Origin: DASXRA01 sp036558905
GTDB taxonomy: Bacteria > Actinomycetota > Actinomycetes > Mycobacteriales > Jatrophihabitantaceae
DNA: 64,000 bases
Direction of reading: 5' to 3'
Assembly (NCBI GenBank): GCA_036558905.1
Contig: DATBER010000083.1
Coordinates: 30,226 to 94,225 of the forward strand
Below, piece by piece: positions 26,770 to 35,397 of the stretch (position 1 is the stretch's first letter; each line of letters begins with the position of its first letter). The position numbers and the translations under genes were made by a program. Below the pieces are notes generated by a model. The model was not told where the DNA came from and did no database searches. It worked only from the letters and a program-made list of their open reading frames with translations.

Positions 26770-28440
26770 CTAACGGCTGGTGGCGATCTGCGTCGCCGTG
26801 ACGAGTGCGTGCCGCAGCCGGTTGCCTTCCCGGACGAGCTCGGTGCGCAGCGCGTGATGCAGCGGCTGCGACGGGTCGAGATCGGCGGCCCGGGTGGCCG
26901 CGGCGAGCCCAGGCAGGAAGCCCTGGCGGGTGGCGGGATCGGGCTCGAACGGGCCGCCCACGGTGTACGCGACCGGGACAAGGGTGCGCCCGATCCGGCG
27001 GATGCGGTCGTTGATGTCGGCCGGCCGGGCGTCGGCCATCGCGTCGACGGCCGCCGCCAGGTCGTCGGCGGATGCCGCGAGATCGGCCAGGTCGGTTGCT
27101 GCCGGCAGCGCGCGGACATGCTCGGCGATCGCCCGGGCCAGCGCCGCGTAGTCGAGCGGCAGCACCTCGTCGGTGACGAACCGGGCCAGGCCGGCCGCGT
27201 AGATTCGCGCGTCGGACAGCAGGACGTCGGGGTCGACCTTGTCGATGGTGTCCTCGACGGTGTGGTGCCACCAGGGCGAGGTCGGCGAGAACGACAGCGA
27301 CGCTTCCGAACCGGCTCGGTGCCGCCAGCGCACGGGGTTCATGCTCGGCACGCCGACCCGCCACAGCGGCTGCTCGCCGCCCGGCGGGCGCTGCGGGCTC
27401 GGAACCTCGTGCCCGACGGCCAGCTCGGCCACCTCGGTGGCCACCGCGACCGCCTCGTCCATGACCTTCGCGCCGCCGAGCGAGACGGCGCCCTTGGTGC
27501 CGGGCGAGTCGATGCTCATCGCGATGACCGCGCGGTCGTAGAGGTCCTGCCAGAAGTTGTCGACGTACCAGCACGATCCGGCGTAGCGCCCGTGCGAGTG
27601 CCCGGACCAGAACAGGAACCGCACGCCGCGGGCCAGCTCGGCGCGATGCGCGGTGAACACGCGGGCCAGCTCGACGAGGATCGCGTTGCCGGCAGCATTG
27701 TCGGTCGCGCCGACGTCCCACGAATCGACGTGGACGCCGAAGAACGCGTACGTGTCGTCGTCGCCCGCGCCGGGCAGGTCGGCCGTCACCAGCGGCAGTT
27801 GCCGCCACCCCGTGTCGACCGTCGCGCTCACCCGCAGCGTCACCGGCCGGTCGGCCAGCTCGGCCTTGATCGCCGCACCGTCGAAGCCGCTGATGCTGGC
27901 AGCCACGCAGTCGGGCAGGCGGTCCATCGTCTTGGACGTCGGGCTGCCATACAGGTCGGAGATGATGCCCTGGTGCAGCTGGCCGTCGCCGCTGAACACG
28001 ACGGCGGCGCAACCCGCTCGGGCCGCCCGAGCCGCGACTCCCGGGCTGACCAGCCCGTCGACGAGCACGATCCGGCCGGCCAGGTCGGACCCGGCGAAGT
28101 CGGCGCTCTTGCCTGCGCCGAGATGGCTGACCTCACCGGTGACCCCGCCGTCCGGCGTCGACGCCGCCATCGAGTGCGTGATGCACGCGATGTCGCGCTC
28201 GTTCGGGCTGAGTACCCGGACCGAAGCGGGACCGGGCAGGCTGACGAGCGCGTCGCACGCGTACCGGTGGGTCGCCAGGCCGAGGTCGTTCAGCTCGGTC
28301 TCGATGTAGTCGAAGGCGAGCGCCTCCTCGGCCGTTCCGGACAGGCGTACGTGCTTGGCGATGGCCCGGATGTCGCCCATCATGCGATCGGCGGAGATGT
28401 CGTCGATGATTCGGGTCAGCGGATCCGGAACTGCGCTCAT
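26770..28440 (-). CDS. Peptidase M28-like protein with inserted PA domain and altered active site
   Basis: 556 residues. The core resembles Zn aminopeptidases of family M28: H237-x-D239 and D247 in GVHVDSWDVGATDN, D311 in SIDSPG and H393 in WHHTVED. A PA-like insertion (about 95-190) precedes the metal motifs. The Glu-Glu pair expected after the FLFWSG strand is missing and reads HSHGRYAGS (281-289). There is no signal peptide. It may cleave an amide or peptide of the imported compound, with different chemistry, or bind without cleaving. It lies between the ATPase and binding-protein genes of importer system 1. Confidence 0.78.
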   Translation of the reverse strand: MSAVPDPLTRIIDDISADRMMGDIRAIAKHVRLSGTAEEALAFDYIETELNDLGLATHRYACDALVSLPGPASVRVLSPNERDIACITHSMAASTPDGGVTGEVSHLGAGKSADFAGSDLAGRIVLVDGLVSPGVAARAARAGCAAVVFSGDGQLHQGIISDLYGSPTSKTMDRLPDCVAASISGFDGAAIKAELADRPVTLRVSATVDTGWRQLPLVTADLPGAGDDDTYAFFGVHVDSWDVGATDNAAGNAILVELARVFTAHRAELARGVRFLFWSGHSHGRYAGSCWYVDNFWQDLYDRAVIAMSIDSPGTKGAVSLGGAKVMDEAVAVATEVAELAVGHEVPSPQRPPGGEQPLWRVGVPSMNPVRWRHRAGSEASLSFSPTSPWWHHTVEDTIDKVDPDVLLSDARIYAAGLARFVTDEVLPLDYAALARAIAEHVRALPAATDLADLAASADDLAAAVDAMADARPADINDRIRRIGRTLVPVAYTVGGPFEPDPATRQGFLPGLAAATRAADLDPSQPLHHALRTELVREGNRLRHALVTATQIATSR

Positions 28441-28471
28441 AAGGCCTACCTTCGCTGGGGTGTCGGGTGGC

Positions 28472-29689
28472 TCACATCGGCCGGTCGTTGGACAGCACGG
28501 CTGTAGGAATGGTCAGGTCGTCGCCGCCGGCCAGGTCGTCGTCGTTGTCGCTGACGACGTGCGCGAAGCCGTGCTCGTCGCTGAACACTGAGACGCGCGT
28601 GCTCGGAACGAGCACGTCGACGTCGGTTCCGCGTCGCAGTCGCGGTACGTTCGCCGACAGGCGCATCGCCAGCCGGGCCTCGCCGGCACGCAACTGGTAG
28701 TCGTAGTGCTCGCCGACGTATAGAACCTGCTCCACGGTGCAGCGCACGGTGCTGCCCGCGTGCGCGCTTCCCACCTCCGTGGTCAGGTCCTGCGGCCGGA
28801 TGCCGATCGTCACGGCATCGCCGGGCTGCACGTCGCCCGGGCACACCGCGGTTATAGCGCCCATGGAAGTGCTGATCGTCATGCGGTCCAGGTCGGCACG
28901 CCCGACGACGACCCCGTCCAGGAAGTTCGACTCACCGATGAAGTCGGCGACAAAGCGGGTGCGAGGGGCGGCATAGATTTCGCGCGGCGTGCCCTCCTGC
29001 ACGATCTGGCCTTCCGACATCACCGCGATGCGGTTGGACATGCTGAGCGCCTCGGCTTGATCGTGCGTGACGTACAGCGTCGTGATGCCGAGCCGTCGCT
29101 GGATGGCCCGCAGCTCGGAGCGCATGGCGTCGCGCAACTTGGCGTCGAGGTTGGACAGCGGCTCGTCCAGCAGCAGAATCTTCGGTTCCCGGACCAGCGC
29201 CCGGGCCAAGGCCAGCCGCTGCTGCTGCCCGCCGGACAGGTTGGTGGCCGGCCGGTGGATGTAGTCGGAAAGCTGCACGACGGCGAGCGCCTCCTCGACG
29301 CGGCGTTCGATCTCCTTCTTGCGCAACCGCGGCCGGCCCACCTTCAGCGGGAACGCGACGTTGTCGAACACCGACAGGTGTGGCCAGATCGCGTAGTTCT
29401 GGAAGACCATGCCCATCGGGCGGCGGTGTGGCGCCACAAAGTGCCGGCTGTTCGCATTGGACAGCACCTGCCCGTCGACGATCACGCTTCCGGCACTGGG
29501 CCGTTCGAGGCCGGCGACGCAGCGCAGAGTCGTCGTCTTGCCGCATCCGGACGGCCCGAGCAGCGTATAGAAGTGGCCTTCGGTAACGGCGAAGTCGACG
29601 CCATTGACCGCAGGAGCAGCAGTGCTGCCGGGGTATTTCTTGACCAGGCCGCGAACTTGCAGGGCCCCCGTGTTGTCGGTTGTTCCCAT
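28472..29689 (-). CDS. Fbp-type ABC importer, ATPase (system 1)
   Basis: 405 residues. Walker A GPSGCGKT at 45-52, FQNYAIWPHLSV as Q-loop region, LSGGQQQRLALARAL as signature, LLLDEPLSNLDAKLR as Walker B and VTHDQAEAL as H-loop. The C-terminal TOBE domain (IGIRPQDL) is present. It is the first gene of the minus-strand operon reaching to 17882. Upstream lie two putative operators (29711-29721 and 29742-29764). Confidence 0.92.
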   Translation of the reverse strand: MGTTDNTGALQVRGLVKKYPGSTAAPAVNGVDFAVTEGHFYTLLGPSGCGKTTTLRCVAGLERPSAGSVIVDGQVLSNANSRHFVAPHRRPMGMVFQNYAIWPHLSVFDNVAFPLKVGRPRLRKKEIERRVEEALAVVQLSDYIHRPATNLSGGQQQRLALARALVREPKILLLDEPLSNLDAKLRDAMRSELRAIQRRLGITTLYVTHDQAEALSMSNRIAVMSEGQIVQEGTPREIYAAPRTRFVADFIGESNFLDGVVVGRADLDRMTISTSMGAITAVCPGDVQPGDAVTIGIRPQDLTTEVGSAHAGSTVRCTVEQVLYVGEHYDYQLRAGEARLAMRLSANVPRLRRGTDVDVLVPSTRVSVFSDEHGFAHVVSDNDDDLAGGDDLTIPTAVLSNDRPM

Positions 29690-29710
29690 GCAGCTGTCCT
29701 AACTGCCAGT

Positions 29711-29721
29711 CGGTCAGACCA
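29711..29721. promoter_or_regulatory. Putative FadR-type operator CGGTCAGACCA upstream of importer operon 1
   Basis: The 9-base core GGTCAGACC is a perfect inverted repeat with a three-base centre. It is nearly the same as the site at 50282-50292 and related to those at 49331 and 51163. It lies 22 bases before the ATPase start codon, where a bound repressor would block transcription. Confidence 0.55.
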
Positions 29722-29741
29722 TTTGCGCTTTGGGTTCCGCA

Positions 29742-29764
29742 ACCAGGTTCACAGTAAACCTGGT
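29742..29764. promoter_or_regulatory. Inverted repeat ACCAGGTT-N7-AACCTGGT, possible MarR operator
   Basis: Perfect 8-base arms (29742-29749 and 29757-29764) around a 7-base spacer, about 55 bases upstream of the ATPase gene. The segment GGTTCACAGTAAACCTG resembles GGTTGACAGTTAGGCTG in front of the MarR gene (33293-33309). The MarR protein may therefore act at both places. The remaining bases of this 178-base gap show only a short TCAAC/GTTGA inverted repeat (29776-29788). Confidence 0.45.
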
Positions 29765-29867
29765 GGAAGAGTTAGTCAACGAGGTTGATCAATGTTTCGC
29801 GCGTATGCCGAACCGGCGTATCGACGACCCGGTGTCGACGTACTGCCGGGCTCAGGTGCCGGCGGGA

Positions 29868-30530
29868 CTACCCCGCAGCGCGCGCCATGAACAGGCAGGT
29901 CACGAAGCTGCACCAGGGCATGGCCACATCGCCGAGACCGGCGTGGCGTAGGGCGTCGAGGTGATCGGCCGCGGTGGGTCTCGGGTGGTCGTGCCGGTGT
30001 GGGTGCTCGCCCGGCCGCGGCGATGGCGGGATGAGCGTACGGCGCGCAGATTTCAGACGGTCCTCCCACTTGTCCTCGACGTCGACGTGATCGAGGTTGA
30101 TTACCCAGCCGCCCGGGTCGAGCTTGGCGGCCGCGGCTGCGTAGAAGGCGTACAGCGCGTCCCGGGTGAGGTGGTGCGTCGCGCGCGACGTGAGGAGCAC
30201 GTCGAGGCCGTCGGGCACCGGCGAGAGGTCCTCCATGTAGACGATGCGGTAGTCGACCCGGTCCCCGAAGCGGGCGAGCCGGTCCTGGGCGGTGTCGCGC
30301 ATCGCGTCCGAGGCATCGGTCCAGATGCCCTGCGCTGTCGGGAAGTCGTCGAGGAAGCGGGCCAGGAAGTCGCCGGGGCCGCTCCCGATGTCGGCGATGC
30401 GCCGAGGCCTTCGGTCGTGGCCAACGACGACGGACGCGATGCGGCGCGGGAGGTCGAGCAGATCCTTCAGGACGTCACGCGCCACCCACTCGTCGGCGAA
30501 TGCGCGGTCCTGCCATTCGAGCTCGGTCAC
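29868..30530 (-). CDS. Class I SAM-dependent methyltransferase
   Basis: 220 residues. Motif I is DIGSGPGDF (47-55), followed by an acidic WTDASD and a later LLTSRATHHL region, as in ubiE/Trm-type methyltransferases. The acceptor is unknown. It may methylate a hydroxyl or carboxyl of a pathway intermediate. The GTG start has an AAGGGAG ribosome site. It is the last gene of the eutA-like/cupin operon, 15 bases behind the cupin gene. Confidence 0.8.
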   Translation of the reverse strand: MTELEWQDRAFADEWVARDVLKDLLDLPRRIASVVVGHDRRPRRIADIGSGPGDFLARFLDDFPTAQGIWTDASDAMRDTAQDRLARFGDRVDYRIVYMEDLSPVPDGLDVLLTSRATHHLTRDALYAFYAAAAAKLDPGGWVINLDHVDVEDKWEDRLKSARRTLIPPSPRPGEHPHRHDHPRPTAADHLDALRHAGLGDVAMPWCSFVTCLFMARAAG

Positions 30531-30545
30531 GACACTCCCTTCCGG

Positions 30546-31652
30546 TCAGGCCCAAGCGTCGGCCTTGCTTCGATAGGCCTCGTGCGGCATGAGGCTCGCC
30601 AAGCCGCGCTCGGCCAGCGCGGACTCGAACCGCTTGCGCACCTCGACATTCTCGTCGGGGTATTCGATCTGGTCCCGCCGCCGGTCCTCGTCTCGCTCGG
30701 CGTAGCCGTGGAACTGCAACGGCGGATGCAGGGCTAGGTAGCGGGCCGGCTCCGAGCCGAGGTTGAAGTGCTGGTGGAACCACCGGTCCGGCGGCACGAA
30801 CAGCGCCGCCTCCTGCCACGGCACGACCACCGGCTCCTGGCCCTCGAGCCACAAGGTCGAGTAGCCCTCGCCGGTCGGAACGACAATGACCCGGCCCGGG
30901 CCGTGGCGGTGGGCCTTCTTGTAGGTCCTGGCGTCGAACACGGACATGTGGCAGCTCATGTCCGAGCCGGCGAACTGGATCCGGACGGTGCGTCCGCCCG
31001 CGCCGCGCGCCGCGTTCGTGTCGAGCCTCGACCAGGCGCTCATGTCGGGGAAGAAGTTGCCGTACCAGTAGGCGGTGTCGCCCCTGCGGCCGGTGATCCA
31101 GCGCAGCCCCTGCCCGCCGCTGACCAGCTTGGCGTCCGAGAAGGCGGATGCGTCGACCGGCTTGGGTCGGTACGCGTTGTCGAAGAAGAAGTCCGGGTCG
31201 GGCACGATCGACATGGCCAGCGGCAGGTACGTGTAGTGCAACAGGCGCACCGGGCGGTCGCCGGTCAGGTTGCTGAATTGCCGGTAGTGGTTCGGCGGCA
31301 CCAGGAACAGGGCCTTGTCGTCCCACTCGAACTGGTGCCCGTCGTCGGCACGGCCGCCGTTGGGCCAGACCGTCGTCGCGCCTGATCCGGTGACGACGTA
31401 CACCATCTCGTCCACGGCCATCTTGTAGGGCGGCAACGTCTCGCCCGGCGGCACCTCGGTGATGCGCGCCTCGCTCACACCCTCCTGGCCGCTGAGCTGG
31501 ACGAATGCCGCGTCGCACCCGCGATCGGCCCAGTGGCCCAGCTCGATCGTGCGCATGTCCGGGACGAAATGGCCGCGATAGACGGGCAGGTTCTGGGCGG
31601 TCATCCACTCGTCGTAGGCGAACTCGGTCCGTGGCGACGGCTCAGTGCTCAT
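30546..31652 (-). CDS. Bicupin protein, possible ring-cleavage dioxygenase
   Basis: 368 residues with two cupin domains. The second domain holds likely metal ligands: His248 and His250 in KKAHRHGPG and His293/His295 in WFHQHFN. The first domain (about 60-140) lacks the corresponding histidines (PPYKMAVDEMVY). A bicupin with one metal site is the layout of gentisate and 1-hydroxy-2-naphthoate dioxygenases, but the overall family is not one I can name. It shares the HxHFN signature with two other cupins in this window. The ATG lies inside the end of the eutA-like gene (11-base overlap). Confidence 0.72.
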   Translation of the reverse strand: MSTEPSPRTEFAYDEWMTAQNLPVYRGHFVPDMRTIELGHWADRGCDAAFVQLSGQEGVSEARITEVPPGETLPPYKMAVDEMVYVVTGSGATTVWPNGGRADDGHQFEWDDKALFLVPPNHYRQFSNLTGDRPVRLLHYTYLPLAMSIVPDPDFFFDNAYRPKPVDASAFSDAKLVSGGQGLRWITGRRGDTAYWYGNFFPDMSAWSRLDTNAARGAGGRTVRIQFAGSDMSCHMSVFDARTYKKAHRHGPGRVIVVPTGEGYSTLWLEGQEPVVVPWQEAALFVPPDRWFHQHFNLGSEPARYLALHPPLQFHGYAERDEDRRRDQIEYPDENVEVRKRFESALAERGLASLMPHEAYRSKADAWA

Positions 31653-33090
31653 GGGCGTGACTCCCCTGTACAGCGAGTTCGGGCGCCGGACGCAGCGCGA
31701 GGGTGAGCGACTTGACGGTAACCGGGAAGGATCGGGTGGATCCCATGGGCCGGCCGATGTCGAGGTAGTCGAGGTCGCCGACCTCGATGCCGTCGATGAC
31801 GACCAGCGGGCCGGCGTGGTGCAGTTCGGCGTCGATGATGCGGCCGAACGCGCGCGCCAGATCGTCCTTGAGGACCACGACAAGCGGGCCACCGGCCGCA
31901 ACGTCGACCAGTGCCGCGGCCGACCGGCGGAGCCCGGCGTAGTCGCGCGGACCGTGGAATCCGACGGCGATCGCGACCGGCTCGCGCAGGTCGTCCAGGT
32001 CGCGAACCTTCAGGGCGGTCTGCAGCGCGGAGCGCGGGTCGACCGCCGGTGCCATCTCGACCCGAACTACAGGCAGGCTGCGGATCGGCAGCAGCTGCTC
32101 GTCCGGCACGTAGCAGGTCTGCCCGCTGGCCTGCACGGTGAACTGGCTGGCGCCGAGCACGGTGGCCCGGATGCCCTGGTCGGCCGGTTCGACCGACGTG
32201 GACAACCCGGCCGCCGTCAACCGGTCGCGGATGTGGCCGCCCAGCGCGGGGCCGAGGTCGCCGTACGACGCCGAGTCGCGGCCGTCGATGTACTCGGATA
32301 CCCCGCCCGAGAAGACGATGCGGTCGATCGGCCGGGGGAGCCGGGCCCGGTCGATGCCGGACGGGGTGACCGTGAGCCGGAGCAGTAAGCCGCTGGCGGA
32401 TCCGGTGATCGCGGCCAGGACCACGTCAGCCATCAGCGTGGCCAGCCGGTCGATGTCGCGCGCGCTGATCGGCCGGCCGAGTTCGAGGTCGACACCGGCC
32501 TCGGCCGCGAGTGTCCGGGCCGGCGGCTCGATCCGGGTCACCGTGCCCATCACGTCGAACGCGACGAGGCGGGCTGCGACGCTGAACGCCGCGACCTGGC
32601 TGATCACTCCGTTGACGACGACGGCCAGCTTGGTTGTGCCTCCGCCGATGTCGACATTGAGGACGACGCAGTTCTCCCGCTCCGAGAGAGCGACACTTCC
32701 CGAACCGTGCGCGGCCAGCATCGCCTCGTGGCTCGGACCGGCCGACACGCAGATGAAGTCGCCCGACCAGCGCGACAGCATGTCGGCCACCTGCGGTGCG
32801 TTGTCCTTGTTGAGCGCCTCGCCGGTGATGACGACGGCGCCGGTGTCGACGTCATCCGGGCGCACGTCGGCGGCGTCATAGCAGGTGTGCACGAACTCCT
32901 CGACGGCTCCGACGTCGATGCGGGTGCCGTCGGTGTACGGGGTGAGCAACGGCTCGCTGACGTAGAGCACTTCGCGCTCGGAGACCACGAACTCGGTGGA
33001 CAGGTCGCTCCCACGCCGGCGGATCGTCAGCCGCGACAACACGACGTGCGAGGTGGACGAGCCGATGTCGATGCCGGCCGAGGTGAGCAC
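31642..33090 (-). CDS. EutA-like ATPase (reactivating-factor family), orphan
   Basis: 482 residues with an actin/Hsp70-like ATPase core: phosphate loop GIDIGSSTSH (6-15), second phosphate motif VDIGGGTTK (146-154) and adenosine motif FSGGVSEYI (260-268). Length and motifs agree with EutA, the factor that releases damaged cobalamin from ethanolamine ammonia-lyase. No ethanolamine lyase or other B12 enzyme is visible here. The gene is instead translationally tied to a bicupin protein, so its client may be different. The start is GTG at 33090; no in-frame ATG is nearby. Confidence 0.75.
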   Translation of the reverse strand: MLTSAGIDIGSSTSHVVLSRLTIRRRGSDLSTEFVVSEREVLYVSEPLLTPYTDGTRIDVGAVEEFVHTCYDAADVRPDDVDTGAVVITGEALNKDNAPQVADMLSRWSGDFICVSAGPSHEAMLAAHGSGSVALSERENCVVLNVDIGGGTTKLAVVVNGVISQVAAFSVAARLVAFDVMGTVTRIEPPARTLAAEAGVDLELGRPISARDIDRLATLMADVVLAAITGSASGLLLRLTVTPSGIDRARLPRPIDRIVFSGGVSEYIDGRDSASYGDLGPALGGHIRDRLTAAGLSTSVEPADQGIRATVLGASQFTVQASGQTCYVPDEQLLPIRSLPVVRVEMAPAVDPRSALQTALKVRDLDDLREPVAIAVGFHGPRDYAGLRRSAAALVDVAAGGPLVVVLKDDLARAFGRIIDAELHHAGPLVVIDGIEVGDLDYLDIGRPMGSTRSFPVTVKSLTLALRPAPELAVQGSHAHEH

Positions 33091-33278
33091 ATGTCGCTCG
33101 AATCCCTCGGTGTCGTCGAGAACATCGCCGGCCTGTGGCCGCCCGGCGTCGTCGTCGTGAATTGCGACCCCCGGGGTGCTGGGTGGGAACTGGCCAACTC
33201 GGACGATAGCCGCGCCACCCGCTCTCGTCTACCCCGTTGACTGTCTACTTAATTACCGACATGACTTCTTCGCGAATG

Positions 33279-33309
33279 CCGACAGTCAGCCTGGTTGACA
33301 GTTAGGCTG
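33279..33309 (+). promoter_or_regulatory. Promoter and putative self-operator of the MarR gene
   Basis: CCGACA (33279-33284) and TAGGCT (33303-33308) are 18 bases apart and would place the transcription start at or next to the ATG at 33315, so the mRNA may be leaderless; no ribosome site is visible. An inverted repeat CAGCCT/AGGCTG (33287-33292, 33304-33309) straddles the -10 box, as expected for autorepression. TTGACTGTC (33237-33245) and GACAGTCA (33281-33288) form a second inverted pair. The divergent eutA-like promoter must lie in the same 224 bases. Confidence 0.45.
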
Positions 33310-33314
33310 CGACC

Positions 33315-33815
33315 ATGGCCAAGCTTGTGGTGCAGGACGACATCACCATGCCAATGCTGCTGCGCACCGCTCGACAGACCTACGCGGCGGCGATCCGGGA
33401 GGAGTTGATCGCGAACGGGCTCGAGGATCTGCCTCGCAACGGACCCTTCGTGATTCGCGCGATGGAGCATTCGAGCACACCGCTGTCGGAGATCGCGCGT
33501 GATCTGTCGGTGTCGAAGCAGGCGGCGAGCAAGCTGATCGACCTGCTCGTCGTGCGGGGATTCCTGGAGCGGACGGCCGACCCGGCCGATCGGCGCCGGA
33601 TTACGCTCGCCCTCACCGGACGGGGCCGCGATGCAGCAGCTGCGGTCGAGGCCGGCACCCGGCGGGTCGACGCCGATCTGGCCGACGCGCTGTCAAGCAC
33701 CCAGTTGGCCGGGTTCCGGGCCGGGCTGCGAGCGCTGGTCGAGCTGTCCAAGCGTTATGCCACCCCGGAGTACGACGGCTCGAACGCCCGCCTGGTGCGC
33801 CGCGGCCGAGGGTGA
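33315..33815 (+). CDS. MarR-family transcriptional regulator
   Basis: 166 residues with the MarR winged helix: LSEIARDLSVSKQAASKLID as recognition helices (about 57-76) and a wing with DPADRRRITLALT. MarR proteins commonly sense aromatic acids and repress neighbouring genes. It is divergent from the eutA-like/cupin operon and convergent with an MFS exporter, either of which could be its target. The start is the ATG at 33315. The C-terminal RRGRG tail is basic. Confidence 0.88.
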   Translation: MAKLVVQDDITMPMLLRTARQTYAAAIREELIANGLEDLPRNGPFVIRAMEHSSTPLSEIARDLSVSKQAASKLIDLLVVRGFLERTADPADRRRITLALTGRGRDAAAAVEAGTRRVDADLADALSSTQLAGFRAGLRALVELSKRYATPEYDGSNARLVRRGRG

Positions 33816-33816
33816 T

Positions 33817-35241
33817 CTAGATCCGGCCGCGCTGGTCGACGACCAGGAACATCAACGGGATGCACGCGACCATGAGGGCGCTGAAGACCGCGAGGACGGC
33901 GGCCAGCGCGGTTCCGGGATGGGTGCTGCGGGCCAGGATCGCCGTGCTGACCGATACCGCGGCGATGCCGCCCGACTGCCGGAACATGCCCCGCAGCCCG
34001 GCCACGGCTGCCACCTCGCCCTCGGCCAGGTTGAGGATCGCGTTGTTCGACGCCGGGATCGACGTGCCGAGCCCGATGCCGATCAGGGCCGAGGTGCCGA
34101 ACAGCCACCAGAACGGGCTGACGCCGCTGAGCGGGCGCAGCGCCATCAGCACCAGCCCGACGGCGACCACGACACTGCCGGCGACCATTGGCAGCCGGTA
34201 GCCCGTGCGGCGCAGGGCGAACACCGCAGCCGCGGCCACCGCGACCATGCCGACCGCCCGGCCGATGAGCAGCGTGGCGGCCGACAGGCTCGAGATCCCG
34301 TAGCGGTCGTGCGCGTACAGCGGCACCAGGGCGCCGAAGCCCAGCGCGGAACAGCCGAACAAGAAGTTGATCAGGTTCATGATGCCGAAGCCGGAGCCGA
34401 GCAACAGCCGGATCGGGATGAACGGCGAGGCGGCGAGGCGGGCGTGGCGCAGGAACGCCACGACCAGGCCGATGCCCACGAGTTCGGGCACCACCACCGA
34501 GGGTTCCCAGACCGTGGTGGAACCGGTGCCCAGGCTGGTGATGCCGTACATGATCGACAGCAGCAGCCCGCCCAGCAGACAGACGCCGACCAGGTCGAAG
34601 CGCTGGGCCGGTTTGGTCCCCTGGCGCGGGATGAACTTCAGACCGAGCAGCAACAGGACGACGCCGATCGGCACGTTGACCAGGAAGATGCCCCGCCACG
34701 TCCAGTACTGTACGAACACCCCGCCGATCGCGGGGCCGGCGATGCCGCCGATCGGGAACACGCTGGTGAACATGCCGATCGCCCGATCGCGGTCGCGGCC
34801 GAACATGTCCGAGACGATGCCCGTCGCCGACGGCACGAACGCGCCGCCGCCCAGGGCCTGCGCCGCCCGCAGCGGCACGAGCATGTAGATGCTGGTCGCG
34901 AAGCCGCAGGCCAGCGACGACAGCGTGAACAGCGCCACCGCGATGAGGAAGATCCGCTTGCGCCCGTACGAGTCGCTGATCTTGCCGGCCAGCGGCATGG
35001 CCACGATCTGGCCCAGCGCGTAGATCGTGATCGTCCAGCCACCCCAGTTGATCGGGGCGCGCAGGTCGTGACGCAGAGTATCGAGCGCGGTGGCGACGAT
35101 CGTCTGGTCGACCGACGCCATGAACAGGGCGAGCGACACGATGGCGAAAACGAGCTTGCGGCCGGCCTGCGGAGCCGGGCCCGCGGCGCCGTCGACCGCC
35201 GGTTGGATCGAGGTGGCGCCGGGTAGCTGAGTGGTCGTCAT
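33817..35241 (-). CDS. MFS transporter, DHA2 (EmrB/QacA) drug:H+ antiporter type
   Basis: 474 residues, very hydrophobic with some 12-14 membrane helices. The N-terminal half has MASVDQTIVATAL (helix 1, DHA2-typical acidic residue) and the motif-A loop GKISDSYGRKR. It probably exports toxic aromatics or antibiotics using the proton gradient. The stop faces the MarR gene across one base. A 13-base palindrome lies just upstream of the start. Confidence 0.88.
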   Translation of the reverse strand: MTTTQLPGATSIQPAVDGAAGPAPQAGRKLVFAIVSLALFMASVDQTIVATALDTLRHDLRAPINWGGWTITIYALGQIVAMPLAGKISDSYGRKRIFLIAVALFTLSSLACGFATSIYMLVPLRAAQALGGGAFVPSATGIVSDMFGRDRDRAIGMFTSVFPIGGIAGPAIGGVFVQYWTWRGIFLVNVPIGVVLLLLGLKFIPRQGTKPAQRFDLVGVCLLGGLLLSIMYGITSLGTGSTTVWEPSVVVPELVGIGLVVAFLRHARLAASPFIPIRLLLGSGFGIMNLINFLFGCSALGFGALVPLYAHDRYGISSLSAATLLIGRAVGMVAVAAAAVFALRRTGYRLPMVAGSVVVAVGLVLMALRPLSGVSPFWWLFGTSALIGIGLGTSIPASNNAILNLAEGEVAAVAGLRGMFRQSGGIAAVSVSTAILARSTHPGTALAAVLAVFSALMVACIPLMFLVVDQRGRI

Positions 35242-35260
35242 GCGTGCTGATTGGTCACTC

Positions 35261-35273
35261 GTACCCCGGGTAC
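35261..35273. promoter_or_regulatory. Palindrome GTACCCCGGGTAC upstream of the MFS gene
   Basis: Perfect six-base arms around one central base, 20 bases before the MFS start codon. It could be an operator for a regulator of the exporter. The rest of the gap to 35397 is G+C-rich and shows no other element I can support. Confidence 0.35.
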
Positions 35274-35397
35274 CTCGTTCGTTCGCCTAAAGAAATGATA
35301 ACCCGGGGCGGCGATGGACGACGGTGCTATAGCGATGGTGTGATCCAGCGCTCGCCACCCCCGACGGGCGCGGGTCGGGGCGGCGGCCGTTCGAGGG

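Noticed and set aside
25507..28506. A 999-codon open frame on the plus strand, and similar long frames such as 1801-3795 and 39945-41789
   Set aside because: They lie antisense to well-supported genes, have no recognisable motifs and an Arg/Pro/Gly/Ala/Val-heavy composition typical of shadow frames in high-G+C DNA.
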